This document shows, piece by piece, positions 14,723 through 23,507 of a stretch of 45,002 bases of DNA. The translations under genes were made by a program, and so were the position numbers. The DNA comes from Clostridia bacterium (GTDB lineage Bacteria; Bacillota; Clostridia; Christensenellales; Aristaeellaceae): contig JAFXBE010000017.1 of NCBI GenBank assembly GCA_017516765.1, positions 1 through 45,002 on the forward strand. Reading direction: 5' to 3'. Each line of letters begins with the position of its first letter. Position 1 is the first letter of the stretch. Under the pieces are notes generated by a model. It was not told where the DNA came from. It was given only the letters and a program-made list of their open reading frames with translations, and searched no databases.

Positions 14723-16450
14723 TTACTTGAGCAGCGCCTGTGCCGCCACGGTCATCTGACCCAGCAGCTCCTTGGCTTTCTGCTCTTCCTTGTCGTTGAC
14801 GTTGACGTAGAGCTTGATCTTGGGCTCGGTGCCGGAGGGGCGCACGCAGACGAAGTGACCGTCCTCCATGGCGAAGTAGAGCACATCGCTGGCGGGGTAA
14901 TCCAGCTTCTTGACCTCGCCGGTGGAGACGATGGTCTCGGTGCCGCGCTGGATATCCAGCACACGGGCCACCTTGATGCCGCCGATCTCGGTGGGCGGGT
15001 TGTTGCGGATGCGGGTCATGATCTCGCCCATCACCTTGAGGCCGTCGATGCCGGGCAGGGTGGTGGATTCCACGTGCTCGAGGTAATAGCCGTAGGTGGC
15101 GAAGATCTCGTCCATCACATCGGTGAGGGTCTTGCCCTGGGTGGAATAGTAGGCAGCGGCCTCGGCGATGAGCAGGGAGGCGTTTACGCCGTCCTTATCG
15201 CGCACGAAGGTGCTGGAGAGGAAGCCGTAGCTTTCTTCGAAGCCGAAGAGGAAGGTATGGCTGCCGGTATCCTGGAACTGCTGGATCTTCTCGCCGATAA
15301 ACTTGAAGCCGGTGAGGGTATCGAAAATGCTGATACCGAAGCCGTCGCAGATGGCCTTTGCCAGCTCGGTGGATACGATGGACTTGACCGCCGCGCCGTT
15401 TGCGGGCAGGGTGCCCTGCGCCTTCTTGCCGGAGAGGATGTAGTAGAGCATCAGGCAGCCGATCTGGTTGCCGGTGAGCAGCTTGAAGGAGCCATCCTTC
15501 TGGCGCACGGCCACACCCAGACGGTCGCAGTCGGGGTCGGTGCCGAAGATGGCATCCGCGCCCACTTCGTTGGCCAGCTTGATGGCAAGGGTGAAGGCGG
15601 CGGGATCTTCGGGGTTGGGCACCTTAACGGTGGAGAAGTTGGGGTCGGGAGCTTCCTGCTCCTTGACCACGCTTACGTTGGTAATGCCGATCTCCTTGAG
15701 GATGCGGCGCACGGGCACATTGCCGCTGCCGTGGATGGGGGTGTAGACGATTTTGAGGTTCTTGCCCGCCTCCGCCACCACTTCGGGGTTGATGGACAGG
15801 GTCTTGACCCGGGCGATGTACTCATCATCCACCTCGGCATTGCCGATGATGTGCAGAAGACCGGAAGCCTTGGCTTCTTCTTCGGTCATCAGCCTGGCAT
15901 CGGTAAACTTGAGGGCGTAGATCTTGCCGGTAACAGCTTCGGCGGCTTCCGGGCCCAGCTGGGCGCCGTCTTCGCCGTAGACCTTGTAGCCGTTGTACTG
16001 GGGCGGGTTATGGCTGGCGGTGATGACCACGCCGGCCTTGGCACCCAGATGCCGCACGCCGAAGGACAGCAGCGCCACGGGGCGCAGGGCATCGAACAGG
16101 TAGGTCTTGATGCCGTTGGCGCACAGCACCAGCGCGGTCTCCAGCGCGAACTCGGTGCTCATGCGGCGGCTGTCGTAGCCGATGACCACGCCGCGGGTCT
16201 TGTTTTCGGCATCATCCTCGATGAGATAATCTGCCAGACCCTGAGTGGCACGGCGTACGGTGTAGATGTTCATGCGGTTCATGCCCGCGCCCAGCACGCC
16301 GCGCATACCGGCGGTGCCGAAGCTGAGGTCGCGGTAGAAGCGATCCTCGATCTCTTTTTCATCGCCTGCGATGGACAGAAGCTCCTGATGGGTGGCTTCA
16401 TCGGCGGCAAAATCGTTGAGCCATGCCTGATAATTCTCCCGGTAGCTCAT
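14723..16450 (-). CDS. Phosphohexomutase (phosphoglucomutase type)
   Basis: A 575-residue alpha-D-phosphohexomutase that interconverts sugar 1- and 6-phosphates (glucose, perhaps mannose). The catalytic phosphoserine is S146 in TASHNPP, the Mg-binding loop is DPDCDR (about 300), the sugar-binding loop is FGFEESYG, and the phosphate-binding loop near the end is PSGTEPKIK. Length fits the PgcA-like group of Bacillota. Start ATG follows AGGAGG. Its own promoter lies at 16530-16558. With galM and manA elsewhere in the window it belongs to central sugar-phosphate metabolism. Confidence 0.95.
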   Translation of the reverse strand: MSYRENYQAWLNDFAADEATHQELLSIAGDEKEIEDRFYRDLSFGTAGMRGVLGAGMNRMNIYTVRRATQGLADYLIEDDAENKTRGVVIGYDSRRMSTEFALETALVLCANGIKTYLFDALRPVALLSFGVRHLGAKAGVVITASHNPPQYNGYKVYGEDGAQLGPEAAEAVTGKIYALKFTDARLMTEEEAKASGLLHIIGNAEVDDEYIARVKTLSINPEVVAEAGKNLKIVYTPIHGSGNVPVRRILKEIGITNVSVVKEQEAPDPNFSTVKVPNPEDPAAFTLAIKLANEVGADAIFGTDPDCDRLGVAVRQKDGSFKLLTGNQIGCLMLYYILSGKKAQGTLPANGAAVKSIVSTELAKAICDGFGISIFDTLTGFKFIGEKIQQFQDTGSHTFLFGFEESYGFLSSTFVRDKDGVNASLLIAEAAAYYSTQGKTLTDVMDEIFATYGYYLEHVESTTLPGIDGLKVMGEIMTRIRNNPPTEIGGIKVARVLDIQRGTETIVSTGEVKKLDYPASDVLYFAMEDGHFVCVRPSGTEPKIKLYVNVNDKEEQKAKELLGQMTVAAQALLK

Positions 16451-16462
16451 GGGGGTGGCCTC

Positions 16463-17014
16463 CTATACGTTTTTTGTCGTTCGTTGCGCAGGCTGCGGGG
16501 CTGCCTGTACGCCTGTTTTATCAGCTACCATTATAGCGGATATGGGGCGGTATTGCAAATGGTTTGTTGCGGGGGGAGGGGTGGCGTTCGTAAACCGGAT
16601 TCCTCTATTTCTTCCTGTTCCCAGCCAAAAATGGTTTGAATATGTTTTGCATAACATTTCACCGCTCGTATGCTGAGTACGAAACCGCATATGATCAATT
16701 CGCAACCCATCACATTGAGCAAGTGTCTGAAAACGCAGCCAGACAATCGCAAATGGCGGTTTCTCTTCTTCAAACCCTGACAACATCTTTTCTCTTACGG
16801 CGTACTTGTTGCTACAGGAAGGGCTTTCATTCGGCATACTGCCGATATACAGATTCTGCTTCATCTCATGCCAAGGTACAACATCATAGACATCATAAGA
16901 ACTTACCATCACATCCAAAGCTGCGGGAGTGTCCGTTGCAGCTTGGCCGGGCATAGGCGGCATCAACCACAAAAAACAAACGAGGAGTAGTCGTATTACC
17001 CTGCGTTTCCTCAC
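16463..17014 (-). CDS. Secreted hypothetical protein, probably 3'-truncated
   Basis: An open frame of 183 residues beginning with GTG behind AGAGGTGAG. The first 25 residues form a clear signal peptide (basic RKRR, then a hydrophobic core, cleavage near GQAATD). The middle is not recognised. The last 30 residues are translated from the promoter and leader of the mutase gene, which is unlikely for an intact gene, so the original 3' end may have been lost or a frameshift may lie around 16600-16770. It is the last member of the AT-richer minus-strand block. Confidence 0.4.
   Translation of the reverse strand: MRKRRVIRLLLVCFLWLMPPMPGQAATDTPAALDVMVSSYDVYDVVPWHEMKQNLYIGSMPNESPSCSNKYAVREKMLSGFEEEKPPFAIVWLRFQTLAQCDGLRIDHMRFRTQHTSGEMLCKTYSNHFWLGTGRNRGIRFTNATPPPATNHLQYRPISAIMVADKTGVQAAPQPAQRTTKNV
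16530..16558 (-). promoter_or_regulatory. Promoter of the phosphohexomutase
   Basis: Minus-strand -35 TTGCAA (16553-16558), 17-bp spacer, perfect -10 TATAAT (16530-16535). Confidence 0.85.
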
Positions 17015-17100
17015 AATCTCACCTCTTATACACAGGTGCAGCGGTTCGGTTGGTTATGGAATAATCCTCTGCTAACAAAAACCAGCCCCCGCCCGCGGGT

Positions 17101-18648
17101 TCATCTCTCCTTGCTTTTATACCATCTTTCCCCAAGCAATTCGTTGTTTTCGTTGATATAGCCCTGCCAGACCAAATCGGGATCGGAATACTCATAAACA
17201 GACGCAACCCATTGCTGACCTGCATCAATAAAATCATCTGCAGCATCCCACTGCGGCTGAATCATGTACTCTCCGTTTTCGCCTATGTATCCGTATTTGT
17301 CATCGACCCTGACCCGTGCCATCATGTTGCTGCCGAAATCCCAGATCTCATTCCATGTGGAAGAAAGAATCACCTCACCGTTCGGCTTCACAAAGCCGCA
17401 CTGTCCGTCCCCGGCATCGTTATATCTTGCTTCGTCAACGATACGCATGCAACCGTTTACCAGTTTTGTGCAGCCATCTCTGTACTCACAATATGACCCG
17501 GGAAATTCGCTCAGGATCTCTCCCTGCTGACCCATGAATCCCCATGTATCATCATAGGAATTCACATATCTGAAACAGCCGCCATCCTCCATCCATTTGA
17601 TACGGTATCTGCGATCGATCTCGGCAATCACTTCCGCAGAATGATCGATCAATGTCTGCTTCTCATCATCGTACAAGATGTATCTGTTCTGCGACAGATC
17701 CTGTATCCTTACACCGGGTTCTGCACTCAAAACCATTTCGCCGTCTGAATAAACCCACTTCCATTCTTCTGTAACAGGATCAACGACATACCAGACCCCG
17801 TCGTCTGCATTCACCGGCGAAGGTGGAGAGAGCCACTCTGCCTGCATAACCACATTCGTTTGAAAATCGGCAATCCCCCACAGATCATTTTCACAATATG
17901 CAACGAAGTTTTCATTCAGCAGCCTGATGTTCGACCAGGATCGGGGTGTATCGGCTACTCCTTCTGCACCGATCAGGGAACAGGTACTTTCCCCATCAGG
18001 GTTTTTGGCGACCCGCGCCCACATATGACCGTTTTTGGCGAAATACAGACTGTTGCCGCCAACGGTCTCAAGAGCATAAGCGGAATCGGCATCAACAAAA
18101 AGATAATCCCACCACTCCTGAGAAGTTAACTGCCCACGGGTATCCATTTGATTGTAACGATCACCGGCCCTGATGAAGAGCTTTCCGTCCCGAAACTCAT
18201 ACATCATCAGATCAAATACCGTTTCGGATACCCATTCCCCTTCCATGCTCATAAGCCGCATAAGCTTCCGGTTGTCGTTATCATACCACGACACCTGCAG
18301 AAGATACTCTGGCGCGGCGCCGGAAGCCGAATTCGTTGGTACCGCATCGATCGAATGGCACGGAAACGGCTCCACCACAATATTCCCACAGTGGTCAATT
18401 CGCCCAATTTGATCGCCGATATAAATATTCGCCTGCCCGGTTGCATCAAAATACCCGGCTCCGTCAAAAGCTGCGGCATGCAAAACCGTGCCGTCTGCCG
18501 TTTGCAATCCGATCTTCCCGTTTTCCTTGTAGAATGCAACGTTTTTCTGCGCAGCAAACACGGTGCGTTGTTCAGCCGTTGCATTTCCGGGGAAAAAGAG
18601 AGACAACAGCTGGAGCAGAATCACGGCAAAGAGGGCAAACGGCTTCAT
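17101..18648 (-). CDS. Secreted WG-repeat protein
   Basis: A 515-residue protein with a signal peptide (KPFALFAVILLQLLSLFF, cleavage near NATA-EQ) followed by WG-type beta repeats. Repeat cores are visible as IGLQTADGTVL, WGIADFQTNVV, WGFMGQQGEIL, CGFVKPNGEVIL and YGYIGENGEYMIQPQWD. WG repeats are thought to build propeller-like binding surfaces outside the cell; partner and role are unknown. An ATG three codons upstream (18657) touches the AAAGGAG site, so the ATG at 18648, 9 bp away, is preferred. It is AT-richer than the flanking metabolic genes. Confidence 0.85.
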   Translation of the reverse strand: MKPFALFAVILLQLLSLFFPGNATAEQRTVFAAQKNVAFYKENGKIGLQTADGTVLHAAAFDGAGYFDATGQANIYIGDQIGRIDHCGNIVVEPFPCHSIDAVPTNSASGAAPEYLLQVSWYDNDNRKLMRLMSMEGEWVSETVFDLMMYEFRDGKLFIRAGDRYNQMDTRGQLTSQEWWDYLFVDADSAYALETVGGNSLYFAKNGHMWARVAKNPDGESTCSLIGAEGVADTPRSWSNIRLLNENFVAYCENDLWGIADFQTNVVMQAEWLSPPSPVNADDGVWYVVDPVTEEWKWVYSDGEMVLSAEPGVRIQDLSQNRYILYDDEKQTLIDHSAEVIAEIDRRYRIKWMEDGGCFRYVNSYDDTWGFMGQQGEILSEFPGSYCEYRDGCTKLVNGCMRIVDEARYNDAGDGQCGFVKPNGEVILSSTWNEIWDFGSNMMARVRVDDKYGYIGENGEYMIQPQWDAADDFIDAGQQWVASVYEYSDPDLVWQGYINENNELLGERWYKSKER

Positions 18649-18780
18649 TCGGGGCATCTCCTTTCATATTCTAACGATGTATAACAGATTCCCGGCGAAT
18701 GCCAGCGTTGATAGCATTTTTCGGGTTTCCCGATGGCTTCTGTCATCTTCATCACCCTCAAAACAGAGATTGAATAACGG

Positions 18781-19851
18781 CTATCTCGCAATATCCTTTC
18801 TCCACGCATTCCGGATCCCGGTGTTGGAGGTTAAGGGCGCGCCGATGATCCACGGAGTATTGAGTTCCCACAAACCATAGGATAACAAAATACGTGTTGG
18901 AGCCAAATAAAGCGTGAGTTCATCATCTATCAGCATATCCTCGATGGTTCCAATATCATTTTCATCGATCATTGATTTGGTGATCAAAAATGCATCTATA
19001 TACCCATCATGGATATGATCGCCCTGCTCGAAGCTTGCCAAAAAAAAGTATTCGCCTTTTGACAGAACAAACGAGCTTTCTCTGTCTTTTGTCTGAACAA
19101 AGAAACTTTCAAGCGGCAGGTGTTCCCCATCGACAAGGACACGAAAACGCACGACCCAGCATTGATACCCATCACGAATATACCGCAACAGATCATCAAA
19201 ACCATTCTGTATTGCCATATCTTTCGAAACAATCGATGCAGCGTCAATGATCGTCTTTGCATTGCCTGCACGATCAGACACATCAACGAACGGTATTCTT
19301 TCAAAGAGACCCGTGCTTTCGTCGGTTTCATTGCAATGGTCCGGATCTACGCTATTCACACAAGGAAAAACCCGAATTGTTTCGTTGGTTTTCCGGTCAA
19401 ACAGGGTCAACGACAGCTGCTGCGGTGCAAAAATCAAATTCAGCCTTTCAACGATATCATATTCTTTCTCAATATAAACAATGATGCCGATCTGCTCGCA
19501 AATCACGCCGTTTTCCACTGTTCTTGACAGATTTCGATCCTGCACGACCGGTACATTCTCAACAATAACCCCATCCGGCAAACAGCACCATTCGATATTC
19601 CCATAATTAATGCCGACATACACACCATCCGGGATCTCCATCCGGCCTATGACCCATACACAGGCATATTGCACCGGATCGGGGATCTCTTTCGTAACTT
19701 CATTGACCGATGCTGCCAATCCGGGGGCGATCTGAATGGCTGAATCAATTGTCCAAACCAATCCGTTCTTGTTTTCTGCATGGCACACCCATGCTTTACA
19801 ATCGACAACCAAGATTACGAGCATCACAACGCTTAACCATAATCTTTTCAT
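18781..19851 (-). CDS. Secreted protein of unknown function
   Basis: A 356-residue protein with a signal peptide (MKRLWLSVVMLVILVV, cleavage near CHA-EN). The mature part seems beta-rich and acidic with several cysteines (for example EWCCLP, CVNSVDPDHC) and no motif I can name. It belongs to the minus-strand block of exported proteins; a 28-codon open frame with a perfect ribosome site lies just upstream (19891-19977). A GGGAG sequence lies rather far (about 13 bp) from the ATG. Confidence 0.72.
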   Translation of the reverse strand: MKRLWLSVVMLVILVVDCKAWVCHAENKNGLVWTIDSAIQIAPGLAASVNEVTKEIPDPVQYACVWVIGRMEIPDGVYVGINYGNIEWCCLPDGVIVENVPVVQDRNLSRTVENGVICEQIGIIVYIEKEYDIVERLNLIFAPQQLSLTLFDRKTNETIRVFPCVNSVDPDHCNETDESTGLFERIPFVDVSDRAGNAKTIIDAASIVSKDMAIQNGFDDLLRYIRDGYQCWVVRFRVLVDGEHLPLESFFVQTKDRESSFVLSKGEYFFLASFEQGDHIHDGYIDAFLITKSMIDENDIGTIEDMLIDDELTLYLAPTRILLSYGLWELNTPWIIGAPLTSNTGIRNAWRKDIAR

Positions 19852-19890
19852 ATTGATTTTGTGTCTCCCTCTTGCCGGTTTATTACCGCT

Positions 19891-19977
19891 TTATCGTACT
19901 CTGTCTTCTGTTTTCAACGCCATCATCAGCGCCGACACGGATTCATGCCCAAATGATCCGCTTCCATATGTCGCCAT
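19891..19977 (-). CDS. Possible 28-residue small protein
   Basis: On the minus strand AAAGGAGG is followed, at the ideal 9-bp distance, by an ATG that opens 28 codons ending in TAA. The peptide is Gly/Ser-rich at the start (MATYGSGSFGHES) and then amphipathic with a basic end (MMALKTEDRVR). It sits between two larger genes of the same strand, 37 bp after one stop and 39 bp before the next start. It could be a real small protein, a translational coupler, or the 5' remnant of a lost gene. Confidence 0.4.
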   Translation of the reverse strand: MATYGSGSFGHESVSALMMALKTEDRVR

Positions 19978-20014
19978 GCTGCTGATCCTCCTTTGCATCG
20001 GTTAAGGCAGAACT

Positions 20015-20701
20015 TCAGACTCGATCGACCAGCTTTGTTTTGATTCTTGAAAAAGCTCTCACACGCTGACAACTGAAATACTCTTCACTGCCTGTTGCCC
20101 GGTAGTACTCTGCTTCTTCTTCATCGGTCATATGATATTCCCAGAGTTCATCCATGGCTTCCATGTCCTCATCTGAGTGGCAGACCCTGAGAAGATAAGG
20201 ATTGTTTGTCAGTTGAAACAACAGGGTCGATGATGCAGATTCAAAACCAAAGGCGATATCTGCCAGCTTGTTCCGAAGAATTGTTTCGCCATCCTTTTTT
20301 TCACAACAGGTGCACAAAGAATCTTGATACATACAAATCGAAAAAGGATGAGAAACTGTTGCGATTTTCGTCCAGCTCATCTCCTGTTTTCTCTCGGCGG
20401 ATCGATAAATTCTTTCATGGGGTGGGAAGGGAAATTCTGCAGTCGATTCAGGAAAATGCTTCTGAATAAAAAGTCTGGCATATTCTTCATCGTCGAGTGT
20501 TACCAATCGCTGGTAGATCTCGTACCAACAGCCGCTTTGAAAAATGGCAATTTCGAATGCTGTTGTATCCATGCAATCGAAAAATTCCAGTCCATATGCC
20601 CATACTTCGATATCCGATTGCGAATTCTGAATTTCTTTGAGAAGGTCTGTTTCATGGTCAGGGGTGAGACATTTCGTATTTATCAACATATTGATCATCA
20701 T
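20015..20701 (-). CDS. Hypothetical acidic protein
   Basis: About 228 residues, not recognised. It is soluble, acidic, rich in Glu and aromatic residues (DIEVWAYGLEFFDCM, DELWEYHMTDEEEAEYY) and has a CTCCEK cysteine cluster near the middle. The start is uncertain: ATGs at 20701, 20698 and 20689 all follow one AGGA sequence, and further in-frame starts lie up to 20773. The reading frame continues upstream over the end of the membrane protein gene, but that overlap is not likely to be used. It seems co-transcribed with the membrane protein. Confidence 0.55.
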   Translation of the reverse strand: MMINMLINTKCLTPDHETDLLKEIQNSQSDIEVWAYGLEFFDCMDTTAFEIAIFQSGCWYEIYQRLVTLDDEEYARLFIQKHFPESTAEFPFPPHERIYRSAERKQEMSWTKIATVSHPFSICMYQDSLCTCCEKKDGETILRNKLADIAFGFESASSTLLFQLTNNPYLLRVCHSDEDMEAMDELWEYHMTDEEEAEYYRATGSEEYFSCQRVRAFSRIKTKLVDRV

Positions 20702-20783
20702 TCCTAAAATGAATTCCTTGATCCGCTCCAAAACACAGGCTGATCGGAAGCGGTGTTCCCTTCTCCCCCGCATTCCTCCGCTC

Positions 20784-22115
20784 TCATTCCGGAGCACCAC
20801 CTGCCTGCTGCAGTAACTCTGTTGCAACACCGTATATATAGTCTTCCCGGATATCCTCCAATGCCTCCCGCTCGGTATCGGTAAATTCCCGGCGGGCATA
20901 GCGTTGCAGGTACGGACGGATGAAGTCCGCATCGTACCGGCACAGGTATGTTGCACATTGCTCAAACAGACGGAGATCTCCCGCCTCTGTCCTGTTGCGG
21001 GCGAAAGCGGTCAATATCCCGCTGCATTCCGCCTTTCCCAGTGTGTTCAGCGAAAAGACCTTCTGCTGATCGCCTTCCACATATATCAGAAAATACGGAT
21101 GTTTGACCCCTACGGTTGTTTCCCCAAGCTGCAGGGTGAAATATTCCGAAGGATCCGTTGCCAATACCCGCCCTTTGATCCTTTCGGCGGAATCGTATAC
21201 GGTTATGATCCGCAACGTTTCGTCTGATGTTCTCCTGCCGATCCGTCTATCCCGGGATATGCCAGCATGTCTTATCACAGATTCGCAGGTCGTCTGGATC
21301 CGGAACGGCTCCGAAGACAACGCCGCATCATCGATCCTGAGATATTCCACTTGGCTTGCGCCCGCCATTTTCACAATATTGCCGTATGGTTGAACAAGAC
21401 CTTTCAGCGCTCCTTCGATCACACATCCTTCGATCACACAAAGGATAACAAGCAGGGCAAGAACCTTACCGCGCTCCACGCTTTTCTTTTCGGGATTTCT
21501 CCTTGTTCCTGCAAGGATCGGAAGGCTGAAAAGGGTCGCCAGACCAACAACGGCATATCCCGCCGCAGTTACGATCAGCTGCATGTTCTGCAAAGCATAT
21601 TTGCAGGACTCGGCGTCTTTGTTGTAGAGATCAAAGCTTCTCCGGCTGACGAAGGTCTGTACAAAAAACGCAATCGCAATCATGCCGGCCAGCGCGCCCG
21701 CCATCAGCCAGAAATGCTGTTTGGATATGCCGGCTTTGGGAGCGTTTTTTCCATTGACGATCCGTCTGCAGATCAGCGACAGGCCAACGATCATCACAAA
21801 ATCGATCAAGAAGGAAAACCAAACGGCTTCTGCGCCGTAAGCGGTTCGGAACCAATATTTCGCCGCGTTCGCAGCAACGATCGTTACTGCACCCCCTGCG
21901 ATGAGCATTTTCAGCCCGTAAGCCGGAAAATCATAACGGTTCAGCAGCATCGGCACAACGATCAGAGCATGAAGGAGGATAAAGAGAAGATTTCCAACGT
22001 AAACATGCAGTTCCGCAGACATGAAATCGTAGTATGGGTGCATCCAGAACCAACAAAAACAGTACAACATACTAAGGAAAACAAAACCAAACGGCAGTTT
22101 TTCTCTGGTAGCCAT
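20784..22115 (-). CDS. Multi-helix membrane protein of unknown function
   Basis: A 443-residue protein. Residues 1-240 contain about seven hydrophobic helices; the C-terminal 200 residues are hydrophilic and include a beta-rich part and a helical end rich in Arg/Glu (RREFTDTEREALEDIREDY). I recognise no family. The start ATG follows GAGGTGA by 5 bp. It is the first gene of the minus-strand block that runs to 16463, so it may define the operon that exports or senses through the secreted proteins downstream; this is speculation from position only. Confidence 0.75.
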   Translation of the reverse strand: MATREKLPFGFVFLSMLYCFCWFWMHPYYDFMSAELHVYVGNLLFILLHALIVVPMLLNRYDFPAYGLKMLIAGGAVTIVAANAAKYWFRTAYGAEAVWFSFLIDFVMIVGLSLICRRIVNGKNAPKAGISKQHFWLMAGALAGMIAIAFFVQTFVSRRSFDLYNKDAESCKYALQNMQLIVTAAGYAVVGLATLFSLPILAGTRRNPEKKSVERGKVLALLVILCVIEGCVIEGALKGLVQPYGNIVKMAGASQVEYLRIDDAALSSEPFRIQTTCESVIRHAGISRDRRIGRRTSDETLRIITVYDSAERIKGRVLATDPSEYFTLQLGETTVGVKHPYFLIYVEGDQQKVFSLNTLGKAECSGILTAFARNRTEAGDLRLFEQCATYLCRYDADFIRPYLQRYARREFTDTEREALEDIREDYIYGVATELLQQAGGAPE

Positions 22116-22161
22116 TCTTTCACCTCAGATCTATGTGATCGGGATGCCTGTTGTGTCCCCC

Positions 22162-22170
22162 ATTATATCA
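22162..22170 (-). promoter_or_regulatory. Extended -10 promoter of the membrane protein block
   Basis: The minus strand has TGA followed by perfect TATAAT (22162-22167), an extended -10 element. The upstream -35 region (TGTTGT at 17 bp) is weak. Confidence 0.65.
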
Positions 22171-22275
22171 TAACGACGCAGGAAACAACATCCTTTGCTG
22201 GGGGGTGTTCCCTTTCCCCTGCATCCGATCAAACGCAAAACGGGCGCAAAATCATCCGTATGCTGCCGCCAAACC

Positions 22276-22305
22276 TTGACCCGCCCGCGCCCCATGCGCT
22301 ATAAT
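22276..22305 (+). promoter_or_regulatory. galM promoter
   Basis: -35 TTGACC (22276-22281), 18-bp spacer, perfect -10 TATAAT (22300-22305), about 60 bp upstream of the start codon. Confidence 0.8.
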
Positions 22306-22367
22306 AGCAGTTAGAAAGCAACCTTACATAACCCCAAAAGCACATCAACACAAGGAGGAACCTTCCC

Positions 22368-23423
22368 ATGAGCATATCCACCCGCCCCTTTGACAAGACC
22401 CCCGACGGTCAGCAGGTGACCGAGTTTATCCTGACCAACAAGCACGGCGCAAGCATCAGCGTGATCGACTTCGGCGGCTGCCTGCGCAACATCATCGTTC
22501 CCGATCGCAACGGCAACCTGGCCGACGTGAACCTGGGCTTTGACGATGTGGACACCTACGACGGCAAGAGCAACTCCATGGGCGCGCTCATCGGTCGGGT
22601 GGGCAACCGCATCGGCGGCGCCAGCTTCCAGATCGACGGCGTTACCTACAACCTGTTCAAGAATGACGGCGAAAACAACCTGCACAGCGGCCCCAAGGGC
22701 GTTGACCGCTATGTGTGGACCAGCGAGACCATCGAGGGCGAGGGCTGGGACAAGCTGATCCTGACCCATGTGACCCCCGACGGCGACTGCGGCTTCCCCG
22801 GCACCGTAAGCATGGAAGTGACCTACAGCTGGAACGATGAGGGCGAGCTGGGCATCCACTACTTCGCCACCACCGACAAGACCACCCTTGTCAACATGAC
22901 CAACCATGCCTACTTCAATCTGGACGGTCACGGCACCCCCGATGTGCGGGATCTGACCCTGCAGATCAACGCCCCCGCGGTGAACGAAGTGGACGACGGA
23001 CTGATCCCCACCGGCGTGCTGCTCAAGAGCGAGACCCTGCCCTACGGCTTTGCCACCGAAGCCCGGGTGGGCGACGTGCTGGCCCTGACCGATGTGATCC
23101 CCGCCATGAAGAAGTGCGGCGGCGTGGACTTTAACTACTGCGCCGGTCACGACAAGGAAATGAAGACGATCGCCGTTTTGAAGAGCCCCAAGACCGGCCG
23201 CGTGATGGAAGTGATCACCGACCAGCCCGGCGTGCAGTGCTACACCGGTCAGGGTCTCAACCACACCGGCAAGGGCGGCGTGCATTACGGCAAGTATGCC
23301 GGTCTGTGCCTGGAGACCCAGCACTATCCCGATGCCATCCATCAGCCCCAGTTCCACAGCATCGTTCTGCGCCCCGAGGACACCTACGATACCACCACCA
23401 TCTACAAGTTCTACGCTGAATAA
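22368..23423 (+). CDS. galM: Aldose 1-epimerase (galactose mutarotase)
   Basis: A 351-residue cytosolic enzyme that interconverts alpha and beta anomers of galactose and other aldoses, feeding the Leloir pathway. Family signatures are IGRVGNRI (75-82), NNLHSG with H106, TNHAYFNLDG with the catalytic acid H180, and the catalytic base E316 in CLETQHYPDAIHQP. Length is standard. The ATG follows AAGGAGG. It is the first gene of a two-gene unit with the DUF2804 gene. No galK or galT is present in the window. Confidence 0.96.
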   Translation: MSISTRPFDKTPDGQQVTEFILTNKHGASISVIDFGGCLRNIIVPDRNGNLADVNLGFDDVDTYDGKSNSMGALIGRVGNRIGGASFQIDGVTYNLFKNDGENNLHSGPKGVDRYVWTSETIEGEGWDKLILTHVTPDGDCGFPGTVSMEVTYSWNDEGELGIHYFATTDKTTLVNMTNHAYFNLDGHGTPDVRDLTLQINAPAVNEVDDGLIPTGVLLKSETLPYGFATEARVGDVLALTDVIPAMKKCGGVDFNYCAGHDKEMKTIAVLKSPKTGRVMEVITDQPGVQCYTGQGLNHTGKGGVHYGKYAGLCLETQHYPDAIHQPQFHSIVLRPEDTYDTTTIYKFYAE

Positions 23424-23507
23424 GCGACCGAACGGAGCGGCGGCGTGCGGAAGGCTTTCTTCCGTTCGCCTGTCGCCTTTTTCAATTGCAAAGGAGGGCT
23501 ACGACCC

